The position numbers were made by a program, and so were the translations under genes. From contig CAWAGG010000006.1 of NCBI GenBank assembly GCA_963781595.1, positions 682,001 to 746,000 of the forward strand: a DNA stretch of 64,000 nucleotides, given 5' to 3'. The first letter of the stretch is position 1; each line of letters starts with the position of its first letter. The notes beneath the pieces were generated by a model. It was given only the letters and a program-made list of their open reading frames with translations, did not search any database and was not told the origin of the DNA. Source of the DNA: JBEDUK01 sp963781595. GTDB lineage: Bacteria > Actinomycetota > UBA4738. Positions 17,134 through 25,694 of this stretch are shown piece after piece.

Positions 17134-18383
17134 GGTTCGATCGGGATCACGCGGAGCGGTTCGGTCGCGAACCGGGGCGGCCACACGACCCCTCGCCAGT
17201 CGGGCGAGGTCCACTCCCAGATCACGCTGGACGCGCGCAGGTTCGACCCGGCCGTCGACGAGCCGGCCGCGCCGAACGCGAGGCCGCTGCCGTTCGGCAA
17301 GCTCCCGGTCGCCAGCCGGACTCGGCGCGCCTCGGCGGCGACCCCGGTCGGCGTGAGGTCGGATGCCTCCGGCATCACGTCGTGGAACAGCGCCCACGCG
17401 GCCGAGAACCCGGCCAGCGCCGGCGCGTCCATGTGCTCCTGGTACCGATCCTGGTACGCGGCGTCCGCCCGGGCCAGGAGCGCACGCGCCGCCGGCCGGA
17501 GCCCCGTCGGGGCGATCGCGTCCGCATCGGGCTTGTCGGAGGCGAACAGGCCGACCGCGTCCTTCCCGAGTGCCTCACCGAACGCTGGCATGCAGTAGCT
17601 CGACGACGAGCCGATGTTCGCCACCAGGCGCAGGTGCTGGGAGACCATCGCCCGTCGGAGGGCGACGCCGTCCTCCACGTACGCGGAGACGAACAGCACG
17701 TCCGGCTTCAGCGCGGCGATCCGGTGCACCGTCGCGACGGGGTCGGATCCGCGCGGGTCGTAGGGCACCTGCCCGGCGAACGGCAGGCCGAGCCGGTGGA
17801 TCTCTTCGACGGCGCCGTCCGCGACCCAGCTCCCGTACACGTCGTCGACGTTCGCCACGGCGTAGCGGAGCGACCGGGCGGAGCGATGCATGCGCGGGAG
17901 GAGCTGATCGGCGATGAACGAGATCGCGCTCCCGCCGAGGACCGCGCCAGACGGCGCGACGCGGAACACGAGCTGGCCTCGCCCCGGCCCGAGCATCTGC
18001 CCGACCTCGCCGGTCTCCCAGAACAGCATCCCGTGACCGACGGCCGCATCCGCCGCCGGGTTCGAGATCGTGCTCCCGTAGCTCCCGAGGACGAACCGAA
18101 CCCCGCGCTCGCTGAGGCCGTCGATCGCGGCCGGCGCGGCGTCGGCCGAGGGCACGTCCACCGGGACGAGCTGGAGCTGCTTCCCCCGGACGCCGCCGTC
18201 ACCGTTCGTCATGTCGACGGCCAGTCGCACGCCCCGGAATTCGCTCACGCCACCACGTCCCTGCGAGCCGGAGAGCGGGTAGATCGCGCCGACCTGGATC
18301 GTCGGTCGCGCGGTCGAGCACGAAGCGAGCAGCGAGCCGGCGATCGCCACGCTCAGCGCGGCCGCGACGTGCGCACGCCTCAT
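17130..18383 (-). CDS. ABC-type periplasmic binding lipoprotein (Leu/Ile/Val-binding fold)
   Basis: A 417-residue lipoprotein with lipobox LLASC and a type I periplasmic-binding fold as in LivJ and receptor ligand-binding domains (IQVGAIYPLSGSQGRGGVSE; RGVRFVLGSYGSTIS; LKPDVLFVSAYVEDG). It would sit on the outer face of the membrane and bind a small solute. No ABC permease or ATPase gene is adjacent, so it may serve as a sensor or use a distant transporter. The ATG overlaps the CPBP protease stop (ATGA), and the gene is the third from the end of the coupled cluster. Confidence 0.85.
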   Translation of the reverse strand: MRRAHVAAALSVAIAGSLLASCSTARPTIQVGAIYPLSGSQGRGGVSEFRGVRLAVDMTNGDGGVRGKQLQLVPVDVPSADAAPAAIDGLSERGVRFVLGSYGSTISNPAADAAVGHGMLFWETGEVGQMLGPGRGQLVFRVAPSGAVLGGSAISFIADQLLPRMHRSARSLRYAVANVDDVYGSWVADGAVEEIHRLGLPFAGQVPYDPRGSDPVATVHRIAALKPDVLFVSAYVEDGVALRRAMVSQHLRLVANIGSSSSYCMPAFGEALGKDAVGLFASDKPDADAIAPTGLRPAARALLARADAAYQDRYQEHMDAPALAGFSAAWALFHDVMPEASDLTPTGVAAEARRVRLATGSLPNGSGLAFGAAGSSTAGSNLRASSVIWEWTSPDWRGVVWPPRFATEPLRVIPIEP

Positions 18384-18946
18384 CGCAGCACCGCCAGGAG
18401 GTTCGCGAACGCATGGGTCGCGGCCGGTACGCTCCAGCGACCCGACGCGGCGCGTTGCCACGAGAACAGCAGCCCGGCGCCGAGGTCGACGGGGAACGCC
18501 GTCCAGCCGTACAGCGGCACGTGGATCGCCGCGAACGCGAGGGCCGAACCGACGACCGCCGCGCCGGGGCTCCACCGTTCGAGCCTGCCGAAGAGGAACC
18601 CACGGAAGAACGCCTCCTCCGCGACCGCAGCGGCGGTGTTGAGCGCGACGACGGCGAGACCGGTCGGGAGCGGCGGGGCCGGCCCCGCCGCGAGCCGTGC
18701 GATCAGGACCGCGGCCGTCCCGAGGGCCAGCGGAAACCAAGGGTCGGCCGCACGCGCCGCGGTCGCTCGGCCTACGACCGTGGCCGAGGTCACGCCGAGC
18801 GCGATGTATCCGATCGCCAGCGCCGGCGACCCGAGCGTGCCGATCGCCGACCTCGACAGGAGGAACCAGACGGCGCCGAACGGGAGCGCCAGCGCGAGCG
18901 TTCGCGCCGTGCGCTCCCTCCCCGGTGCGACCCGAACGGCGTTCAC
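18380..18946 (-). CDS. CPBP-family intramembrane metalloprotease
   Basis: A 188-residue polytopic membrane protein with the CPBP (CAAX-protease and bacteriocin-processing) signature. The motif AEEAFFRGFLFG (Glu110-Glu111, Arg115) is followed by FAAIHVPLYGW and PAATHAFANL, which supply the conserved His residues. Five or six transmembrane helices are likely. Its GTG start overlaps the stop of the lipoprotein gene upstream. Its role in this cluster is unknown; processing of exported neighbours is one possibility. Confidence 0.82.
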   Translation of the reverse strand: MNAVRVAPGRERTARTLALALPFGAVWFLLSRSAIGTLGSPALAIGYIALGVTSATVVGRATAARAADPWFPLALGTAAVLIARLAAGPAPPLPTGLAVVALNTAAAVAEEAFFRGFLFGRLERWSPGAAVVGSALAFAAIHVPLYGWTAFPVDLGAGLLFSWQRAASGRWSVPAATHAFANLLAVLR

Positions 18947-19395
18947 GGCTTCACCTCGAACGTCACCTCCACGAAGACGCGCGGATCGAACGGCGCATGG
19001 TCGGTCGCGACGAACTCGACCTTCAGCGTGTGCTGTCCCGGCGTGACCTCGTGCAGCGTCGCGTCGGCCTGGTAGTTCATGCTCACGATCTGGCCGTCGA
19101 GGAACAGGTGCAGGTGGCCCTCGTTCGGCTTGAGGTTCGTGCTGGTGATGGGCACGATCTTCGCTCCCTCCAGCGAGACCCTCACGGGGACGGTGGAGCC
19201 CGTGAACGACTCGCCCTGCGTCGGCGACACGAGCGTGAGCTTCGCCGTGCTGCTCGGGCGGTCCTGCGCGGTCGCCTGCGTCGTGGTCGCACCGCCGTTC
19301 CCGCCGCCGGAGCACGCGGAACCCACGAGCACGATCGCGACCGCCATGCCGATCGCGAACGGCGCTCTGTTCGTCATCGCTGCGCTGCGTCTCAC
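18943..19395 (-). CDS. Lipoprotein with DUF4399-like Ig domain
   Basis: A 150-residue lipoprotein with lipobox VGSAC, a Gly/Thr/Ser linker and a beta-sandwich domain (LVSPTQGESFTGSTVPVRVS, GHLHLFLDGQIVSMN, VTPGQHTLKVEFVATDH). It is a paralogue of the C-terminal domain of the protein at 15779-16357. The GTG start at 19395 is supported by GGAGGAGAT about nine bases upstream, in line with the start of a new translation block after a 100-base gap. The function is unknown; the position downstream of the copper and disulfide genes suggests envelope homeostasis. Confidence 0.65.
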   Translation of the reverse strand: MRRSAAMTNRAPFAIGMAVAIVLVGSACSGGGNGGATTTQATAQDRPSSTAKLTLVSPTQGESFTGSTVPVRVSLEGAKIVPITSTNLKPNEGHLHLFLDGQIVSMNYQADATLHEVTPGQHTLKVEFVATDHAPFDPRVFVEVTFEVKP

Positions 19396-19418
19396 GTCCG
19401 ATCTCCTCCACGGGGTTC

Positions 19419-19436
19419 CGGCTCGGCGGCGAGCCG
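19419..19436. terminator. Intercistronic hairpin
   Basis: CGGCTCG and CGAGCCG pair perfectly around GCGG in the 100-base gap between the VKOR and lipoprotein genes. It may be a partial terminator or a processing site within the cluster. Confidence 0.35.
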
Positions 19437-19495
19437 CACCGCCTACCGTACGTTGGCCGCCCCGAACGCGCTCGCCCGTCGGCGGCCGACCAGCG

Positions 19496-19951
19496 TCACG
19501 TCCTGCGCGGCACCCCCTGCAGCGCGATGGCCACGAACAGGACGAACGTCAACAGATGCACGACCGTGCACCACAGGCAGATCGCGCCGATCGGGAACAG
19601 TTCGGCCCACACGAGGTACAGGACGAACGCGACGCCGAGCGTCGCCAGGCCGATCCGGAGCCACGCGAGCCGCGGATCGTCCGATCGCCACGCCCCGGGC
19701 GACGTGAGCGCGGCCATCGCGACGAACCAGATCAGGCCCAGGATCGCCACCGGGATGCCGACCAGCGTCGAGTACGGCCCGGTCGTCACCCGCGCGCAGT
19801 CCACCAGGCCGGAGCCGGCGCAGACGAGGATCTGCGAGGACGTGAAGTGCGCCACAGTCAGGTACGCGGACACGGCGAGCCCCGCCAGCGAGGCCCCGAA
19901 GGTCACGATCACGGTCGAGCGCGCCGGCGCGGCGGTTCGAGCCTCCCTCAC
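19496..19951 (-). CDS. Vitamin K epoxide reductase (VKOR) family protein
   Basis: A 151-residue, four-helix membrane protein of the VKOR family, which reoxidises DsbA-like partners by passing electrons to quinone. The loop cysteines Cys44 and Cys52 (CAGSGLVDC) and the active-site CxxC (Cys125-Cys128 in ICLWCTVVH) are all present. The GTG start overlaps the stop of the DUF929 gene. Since that protein carries a CPYC motif, the pair probably forms a disulfide-generating system for exported proteins. Confidence 0.9.
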   Translation of the reverse strand: MREARTAAPARSTVIVTFGASLAGLAVSAYLTVAHFTSSQILVCAGSGLVDCARVTTGPYSTLVGIPVAILGLIWFVAMAALTSPGAWRSDDPRLAWLRIGLATLGVAFVLYLVWAELFPIGAICLWCTVVHLLTFVLFVAIALQGVPRRT

Positions 19952-20916
19952 CCGGCGCTCCGCAGCAACGACCGCGCGGCCACGACGCCGGGGGCGTCGC
20001 AGACGTTCGCCGGTGCCCCGTTCGTCGTCTGGCAGATCGCGGCCGTGATCACGTTCGCGCTCCCGTCGATCGCCCTCGCGACGTCCGACGACGGATCGCT
20101 GAGCGCGTCGGCGATCTGCTGCGTCGTCAGGCCCTGGAGCACCGTCGGATCGAAGGTCGCGCCGCTCATCGCGTAGGCGCCGCCGATGTCGACGAATGGG
20201 ATGCCGCCGGCGGACGCGACGTACGGGGGTACGTCGTAGGTCGCGATCAGCTGCCGCTGTTCGGCCGTCGGCGTCTCGAGCGGCTGGTACCCGCCCCCAT
20301 CGGCAGGTTGGTTCGTCGTGGTCTCGACCGGCTCGAAGGCGATGTACGGGCTCGTGTACGTCGAACCGTGGAACGTGAACGTCTTCGTTCCCGGGAAGAT
20401 GTCCGTGGTCGAGGACTCGGTCGCGCCGAGGCCGTCGAACGTGCCGAACCGGCTCAGCGCCACCACCATCGCCCATCGCTCCGCTGCGCAGTACGGGCAG
20501 TACTCGGCGCCGACGTAGAAGATCTTCGGGAGGTCTCCCGACCGGAGCGCCGGCGTGCCGCTGGGCAGCGCGCTCGGTCCGGTCGTCGCGGTCCCCACCC
20601 CGACGGTGTCCAGCGTCGACGCCGGAACGGAGGTTGCCGCAGCGACCACCGCGGCCGGCGCTGGCGTGCTCGCCGTCGACGCCGACGGCTTCGACACCAG
20701 CTTCACGACGACGAACGCCGCGACGATCGCGGCCACGGTTCCGATCGCGATCCACGCGATGCGTCGCCCCGGCTGTGCGGGGGCGGTCGGGCGCTTGCCG
20801 GCGGGCGCATGGCCCTTCGCGGCGTTCCGTCTGCGCGCGGCCCTGTCTCCCCCGCGCGGCCGCGCCTGGGTACCGCGCTTCGGTTCCGTTCCTTGCGTTC
20901 CCTTGGTGCCGCTCAT
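19948..20916 (-). CDS. DUF929 thioredoxin-like membrane-anchored protein
   Basis: A 322-residue protein with a basic N-terminus, one transmembrane anchor (RIAWIAIGTVAAIVAAFVVV, about 52-73), an Ala/Ser/Pro linker and an extracellular DUF929 domain of about 195 residues. The thioredoxin-like motif is AEYCPYCAAERWA (Cys140, Cys143). Later phrases (TFTFHGSTYTSPYIAFEPVE; GGIPFVDIGGAY, a likely cis-Pro loop) fit the family. The ATG at 20916 has a GGAGGA site. Coupling to VKOR strongly suggests a DsbA-like oxidase role. Confidence 0.85.
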   Translation of the reverse strand: MSGTKGTQGTEPKRGTQARPRGGDRAARRRNAAKGHAPAGKRPTAPAQPGRRIAWIAIGTVAAIVAAFVVVKLVSKPSASTASTPAPAAVVAAATSVPASTLDTVGVGTATTGPSALPSGTPALRSGDLPKIFYVGAEYCPYCAAERWAMVVALSRFGTFDGLGATESSTTDIFPGTKTFTFHGSTYTSPYIAFEPVETTTNQPADGGGYQPLETPTAEQRQLIATYDVPPYVASAGGIPFVDIGGAYAMSGATFDPTVLQGLTTQQIADALSDPSSDVARAIDGSANVITAAICQTTNGAPANVCDAPGVVAARSLLRSAG

Positions 20917-20975
20917 GGTGTTCCATTCCTCCGTCCGGCCGCGGGCGCTCATCCAGCCCGGGCGCTGTCTCGTCA

Positions 20976-22967
20976 TCAGCCGATCTGCTGTGTGAAGTAC
21001 GCGGTGATGGCACCACCATCGGCCCTGGTCGCGTCGATACGGAAGGTCCATCTGCCCGCGGTGAGCGGGGCGTTCGCCACGAAGTGACCCGCGCTGAACC
21101 GGATCAGCGAGAGGGGCTGGTCGTCGCCAGCCGGGTCGGTCGCTGTGGCCGTTGCGTCGGAGACGGGCTGCTCCGAGCCGGTCGCCGTGAAGAACGTGAA
21201 GTGGACCTGGTTCGGTCCGACCGTGGCCGGATCGACGTAGCTCTGCATCGTGCCGCCGCCCGGGAGGGTGATCGTGTACAGGGTGGGCTGCCCGGGCACC
21301 TTCGACACCTGGATCTGCTCCGGTGGCAGGCGCGTCCGGATCTTCAGCGGCACCTCGATCGCGCCCGTCGCCTGCTGGATCACGACGCTCACGTCCCACG
21401 TTCCGTCGATCGAGAGCTGTGCGCCCTGACCTCCCCAGACACCACGCGCGGCGCGCTTCAGGGCCAGCGTCGAGGACCCGATGCCGGGCTTCGATGGGAG
21501 GCTGAACCGCAGCGACACCTGCTCGGCCACGACCGGCGCGCCGGTGTCGTAGTCGTTCAGGTGCGCGACGAACCCGTTCGGCCCGACGGTGCCGGGCGCG
21601 ACGGTGAGCCGGACCCTCGTCGTCGTTCCGAAATCCGAGCCCCTCACCGTGATCGCGGCGGGCGCGGTGCTCCCCGGTTTCGCCTCGGCCTCGTACGCGG
21701 CCGGCGGGAGCTGGCTCAGCACGGCGGTGACGGCGACGATCGCGATCGCCGCGACCACCTCCCACCGGATGGTCCTGCGGACCCGCGTGATGCCGGGGTT
21801 CGCCGTCTCCATCCGCGGGATGTTGCGGTACCGGTTCAGGGCGCCCAGCGCGATCAGGCCCGCCACCAGCGCGGACTTCACGAGGAGCGTGATGCCGAAC
21901 GACGTGTCGAACAGGTTCCGCCAGCCGCCGAGCTCGGCCCAGGCCCGGCCGACGCCCGTGAGCACCGTGACGGCGAGCGCGACGCCCGCCAGCGTGGAGA
22001 AGCGCCGAACCGCGGCCCTGCGCTCCTCGGAGTCCGCGCCGCGGATCGCCAGCAGCAGCCAGACGAGTCCGCCAACCCAGGCGCCCACGGCCATCAGGTG
22101 GAGCCACTGAACCCCGACGTTGAGCCACTCCGGCGACTCGCCGGCGGCGTGACCCGAGAGCGCCACGACGAGCATCGTGGCCGCGGTCGCGACGGCCAGG
22201 AACACCATCGACTCCCACCTGGGTCTGATCAGCGCGACGATCACCATCACGAGCGGCGCCAGGAGCGCGAAGCCCTCGGAGACCAGATCCTGGCCGGCGG
22301 CGGAGCCGAGGAGCGTGCCGAACGAGACCCCGATCGCATCCTTCTCGGAGACGGTGAGCGCGACCAGGCCCGCCGCGGCGAGGACCCACGCCCCGATCAG
22401 GAGCGCTCGGTGACCCGGGGCGGACCGGCGGGTCACCCACGACCCGACGACGCCGGCCCCGAACAGCAGGACCAGTCCCCACGCGAGCGCCCACGTTCCG
22501 GCCACCGAGAGCGGCCGGACCGGAGTGCTCCTCGTCTGCTCGGCAGGCGACCCGCCCCCGCCCGTGGCCGGGGCGCCGACGCCGAACGCGAACGAACCCG
22601 AGGTCACGTGACCGTCGGTCTCCGAGAGCGTTCGCCAGGCGACCGTGTACACGCCCTGCGGAAGGCTGGGGAGCGGCAGTCGCAGCTCCAGCGGGCTCCC
22701 GGCCACCGGGTCGGCGGGCTGCTTCGACACGGTCCGGCCCGTCGAGTCCAGCGCCTGCACGCTGGAGAGCTTCGGATCCGGCCGCTCCGTGAACGTGAGC
22801 AGGACCTGGCTCGGCGCGGTCGCGAGGACCGCGCCGGCCGCCGGGTCCGAGGACGCCAGGAGCGCGTGTGCGGACGCCGGCGCCGCGGTGGCCAGCACCC
22901 AGCAGGCCGCGATCGCCGCGCAGAGCGCGGCGATCGCGGCCACCCGCCGGCGTCCGCCCGAGCCCAT
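20976..22967 (-). CDS. CopC-CopD copper resistance fusion with C-terminal FixH/YtkA-like domain
   Basis: A 663-residue protein. A signal peptide ends at ASAH, so the mature protein begins HALLASSDPAAGAV, the copper-binding N-terminus of CopC. The CopC domain (about 33-130) includes FTERPDPKLSSVQ and WRTLSETDGHVTSGSFAF. The CopD membrane domain follows (about 155-430), with eight or so helices and the His-containing VQWLHLMAVGAWVGGLVWLL. A C-terminal extracellular beta domain resembles the FixH/YtkA type. The protein is inferred to take up or deliver copper at the membrane. It starts eight bases after the preceding gene. Confidence 0.88.
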   Translation of the reverse strand: MGSGGRRRVAAIAALCAAIAACWVLATAAPASAHALLASSDPAAGAVLATAPSQVLLTFTERPDPKLSSVQALDSTGRTVSKQPADPVAGSPLELRLPLPSLPQGVYTVAWRTLSETDGHVTSGSFAFGVGAPATGGGGSPAEQTRSTPVRPLSVAGTWALAWGLVLLFGAGVVGSWVTRRSAPGHRALLIGAWVLAAAGLVALTVSEKDAIGVSFGTLLGSAAGQDLVSEGFALLAPLVMVIVALIRPRWESMVFLAVATAATMLVVALSGHAAGESPEWLNVGVQWLHLMAVGAWVGGLVWLLLAIRGADSEERRAAVRRFSTLAGVALAVTVLTGVGRAWAELGGWRNLFDTSFGITLLVKSALVAGLIALGALNRYRNIPRMETANPGITRVRRTIRWEVVAAIAIVAVTAVLSQLPPAAYEAEAKPGSTAPAAITVRGSDFGTTTRVRLTVAPGTVGPNGFVAHLNDYDTGAPVVAEQVSLRFSLPSKPGIGSSTLALKRAARGVWGGQGAQLSIDGTWDVSVVIQQATGAIEVPLKIRTRLPPEQIQVSKVPGQPTLYTITLPGGGTMQSYVDPATVGPNQVHFTFFTATGSEQPVSDATATATDPAGDDQPLSLIRFSAGHFVANAPLTAGRWTFRIDATRADGGAITAYFTQQIG

Positions 22968-22975
22968 CGGTCTTC

Positions 22976-23638
22976 TCAGGCGCGCTTCCGCGTGAGCGCG
23001 ACGACCGCCACGATCAGGCCGACCGCGCCGACGACGATCCCGATGATGCCGAACGTCTTCGCCGAGTCGGCCGCGTCCTGCGCCGACGCCGCTGCGGCGT
23101 CCGCCTGCGCCTGCACCCTCGCGGTCTGGCGGTCGAGCTTGGCAGACAGCTCGGTCGCGGACGGGACCTTCGTCGGGAACTGGATCGTCTGCGGGTCGAT
23201 CGCGGACGAGAACGTCGTCGGCGACGACGAAACGGTCTCGTCGATGTCGGTGCTCCCGATCTTCCCGAAGATGTGGAACGTGTAGTCACCGGGCTCCGTC
23301 GGGATGAAAGCTCCGCGATAGTCGCCCGGCGACCCGCCCGAGTCCTCGTCGAAGTTCGGCTCCAGCGTCACGTCCATCGACTTCGATCCGAACGTGACCT
23401 CCGCCTTGAGCGTGTCCGCCGCCGTGTCGACACCAGCATCCGTCTTCGTCACGTGGATGATGACCTCGATGCTGTTCGGGAAGCCGACGTACGCCGGCTC
23501 CGTGCCGAACCCGATCGCGACCGTGTACGGCCCGATCTCCTTCTCCGCGTGCGCCAACGCGGCGGTCGCCGGCAGGATCACCAGGGCCGCAGACACTCCG
23601 AACACGGCCAGCCCGGCCAGGATGCTCGCTCTGTTCAT
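22976..23638 (-). CDS. Exported protein with C-terminal membrane anchor, CopC-associated
   Basis: A 220-residue protein with a Sec signal peptide (cleaved near ALAHAEKE), an Ig-like beta domain of about 120 residues (GPYTVAIGFGTEPAYVGFPN; EPGDYTFHIFGKIG), a short helical segment and a C-terminal transmembrane helix with basic tail (TRKRA). The His at the predicted mature N-terminus may bind metal, as in CopC. AAAGGGAG precedes the ATG. It appears to be the first gene of the copper/disulfide cluster. No named family is assigned. Confidence 0.65.
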   Translation of the reverse strand: MNRASILAGLAVFGVSAALVILPATAALAHAEKEIGPYTVAIGFGTEPAYVGFPNSIEVIIHVTKTDAGVDTAADTLKAEVTFGSKSMDVTLEPNFDEDSGGSPGDYRGAFIPTEPGDYTFHIFGKIGSTDIDETVSSSPTTFSSAIDPQTIQFPTKVPSATELSAKLDRQTARVQAQADAAAASAQDAADSAKTFGIIGIVVGAVGLIVAVVALTRKRA

Positions 23639-23721
23639 CGTCTCCCTTTCGCTCTTCGACGCCCCGAAGTGAACGGGTCACGCCGAACGACGGCCGCCCC
23701 ACGGGGCCGCGGGATCGGCCT

Positions 23722-24333
23722 TCAGCCGTTCCGTATCGGGAGCGAGGGAGGCGCGCGCGTGAGGCGGGCGGAGCCGGCGACGTCGAACGCCACGGTCGGT
23801 GCCGCCGGCAACACGAACCGGACGCGCGCCCGGCGCGCGCGCGGCGGCTCGGCCAGCGCCCGCCCGATCGCCTCGGCCGTGCGACCGAGCCACGTCAGGA
23901 CGAGCGCCAGGCCGGCGGCCACGAGCACCTGCACTGCGAGCCCGAGCGCGACGAACCCGTCGTGCCCCAACCCGCCGAGCGGGGCTCCGGCGTGGAGGCG
24001 TTCCACGACCTCCTGCACCGCGAACGCCGACGCCTGGAGCGCGGCCAACCGCAGCGCCGTCGTCCGGTAGCGCTCCCATCCCGTCGAGGGGAAGACCTCG
24101 CGTCGCGTCCCGCGGCCCAGGTGACGGACGACGGTCCCCGCCGCCGCGGCCGCCCCGAACACGAACGCGAGCGCCACCGCCGTCGGCCAGTAGCCGTGTC
24201 CCGTCTGCGCGAGGAGCGCCTCCCGTGGGCCGGCGCCGGGGACGGCGACGACGTACGCGATCCAGTGGCCGACGACCACGCCCGCGATCGCGGCGAACGC
24301 GGTCAGCGGCACCCGAGATGGAGCGCGAAGCAT
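23722..24333 (-). CDS. Polytopic membrane protein, unknown
   Basis: A 203-residue protein with about four predicted transmembrane segments (FAAIAGVVVGHWIAYVVAV; ALAFVFGAAAAAGTVV; AALQASAFAVQEVVERL; LGLAVQVLVAAGLALVL). Conserved-looking polar residues (His/Trp in VGHWIA; QEVVERLHAG) lie at membrane edges. The C-terminal 45 residues are basic and probably cytoplasmic. No family is recognised. It lies 83 bases upstream of the copper cluster on the same strand, so it could head the transcript, and it is divergent from the acyltransferase gene. Confidence 0.55.
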   Translation of the reverse strand: MLRAPSRVPLTAFAAIAGVVVGHWIAYVVAVPGAGPREALLAQTGHGYWPTAVALAFVFGAAAAAGTVVRHLGRGTRREVFPSTGWERYRTTALRLAALQASAFAVQEVVERLHAGAPLGGLGHDGFVALGLAVQVLVAAGLALVLTWLGRTAEAIGRALAEPPRARRARVRFVLPAAPTVAFDVAGSARLTRAPPSLPIRNG

Positions 24334-24419
24334 CGCCCAAGGATACGCCCGACCTCCGGCTGCGGAAGGACGGATCGCCGTCGTTGACAGGTGCGTTCCG
24401 CGGGCGTACGAACCCTCGC

Positions 24420-25676
24420 ATGAGCTACGAACTCGATCGCCTCGTGGAGGCGACGCCGGAGACGCGCGACCGGTTCATGGACTTCCTGCGAGCCGCGAGC
24501 ATCGTCGCGGTGGTGTTCGGGCACTGGTTCATCGGCATCATCTGGTGGCAGGACGGCCTGATCCGGAACACCAGCGCGGTGGGCGTCACGTCGGGGCTGT
24601 GGCTCGCCACCTGGTTCTTCCAGGTCATGCCGATCTTCTTCTTCGTCGGCGGCTTCTCGAACATGGTCGCCTACGACGCGACGAAGCGCCGCGGCGATCC
24701 CACGTGGTCGTTCGTGCGGTCGCGGCTGTGGCGTCTGTTGCGCCCGTCGCTGGTGTTCGTCGGTGTCTGGTCGGTCGTGATGATCGTGCTGCACCTGGCC
24801 GACATCGGGGCGCCGGCCGGCCTGCGGCTCTGGGGCGAGACCCGGATGCTCCGCGGGGTTCGGCCGCCTGGGGCGACGATCCCGTTCGGGCCGCTGTGGT
24901 TCCTCGGCGTCTACCTCATCGTGGTCTCGATCTCTCCCGCGACGATCTGGCTCCATCGCCGGTTCCGCCTGTGGGTCCCGGCCGCGATGATCTTCGGCAC
25001 GTTCGTCGCTGACTACGTCGGGTTCGTCCTCGGGCACCCGGGCTTCCGGTGGTTCAACGTGGCGTTCGTGCTGCTGTTCCCCCACCAGATCGGGCACTTC
25101 TACGCGGACGGCAGCCTCGTCCGGGCGTCGAAGCGCGTCTACGCGTCGATGGCGGCCGTCGGGCTGGCGGCGCTGATCTTGCTGACGGACCCGTGGCTCT
25201 TCCGGCCGTTCGGCGGTCGCTTCCGCTGGTTCCCGGGGATCGGGAACTACCCGAAGAGCCTGCTGGGCACCGACGTCGAGAGGATCTCGAACGCCTACCC
25301 GCCGACGCTGTGCTTCCTGTTCGCCGGCATCTGGGCGATCGGCGCCGTGATGCTACTCCGGCCGGTCCTGTCCAGGTGGCTGTGCCGACGCGGGCCGTGG
25401 ATGGTCACGATCTACGTGAACAGCATCATCATGACGCTGTTCCTCTGGCACATGACCGCGTACCTGCTGGCGATCCTCGTGCTCTGGCCCCTCGGGCTCG
25501 GCCACCAGCACGACAGCACCGCGATCTGGTGGCTCGAACGGCCCGTCTGGATCCTGGTGCCCGGGGCGATCCTCGCCGGGCTGGTGGCGATCTTCGGACG
25601 ATTCGAGCGGCCGTCGACGAGCCGTGTGCCGCCGCCCGCTCAGGCCCCGCTGAAGTCAGATAGTAAGGTAGACTGA
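24420..25676 (+). CDS. Membrane acyltransferase (acyltransferase 3 family)
   Basis: A 418-residue integral membrane protein with about ten helices. It has the acyltransferase 3 start pattern (RFMDFLRAASIVAVVFGHWF, with the conserved Arg and His), the loop QVMPIFFFVGGFSNMVA and the later FGPLWFLGVYLIV. Enzymes of this family acylate sugars, peptidoglycan or lipids at the membrane. The ATG at 24420 is the natural start, because upstream frame sequence is antisense to the neighbouring gene. It converges closely on the DinB-like gene (18 bases between stops). Confidence 0.85.
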   Translation: MSYELDRLVEATPETRDRFMDFLRAASIVAVVFGHWFIGIIWWQDGLIRNTSAVGVTSGLWLATWFFQVMPIFFFVGGFSNMVAYDATKRRGDPTWSFVRSRLWRLLRPSLVFVGVWSVVMIVLHLADIGAPAGLRLWGETRMLRGVRPPGATIPFGPLWFLGVYLIVVSISPATIWLHRRFRLWVPAAMIFGTFVADYVGFVLGHPGFRWFNVAFVLLFPHQIGHFYADGSLVRASKRVYASMAAVGLAALILLTDPWLFRPFGGRFRWFPGIGNYPKSLLGTDVERISNAYPPTLCFLFAGIWAIGAVMLLRPVLSRWLCRRGPWMVTIYVNSIIMTLFLWHMTAYLLAILVLWPLGLGHQHDSTAIWWLERPVWILVPGAILAGLVAIFGRFERPSTSRVPPPAQAPLKSDSKVD

Positions 25677-25694
25677 CGAACCGAGCGCGAAACC

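Noticed and set aside
20634..23285. An 883-codon open frame on the plus strand
   Set aside because: Antisense to the DUF929, CopC-CopD and neighbouring genes, low-complexity Arg/Asp-rich product, no ribosome site.
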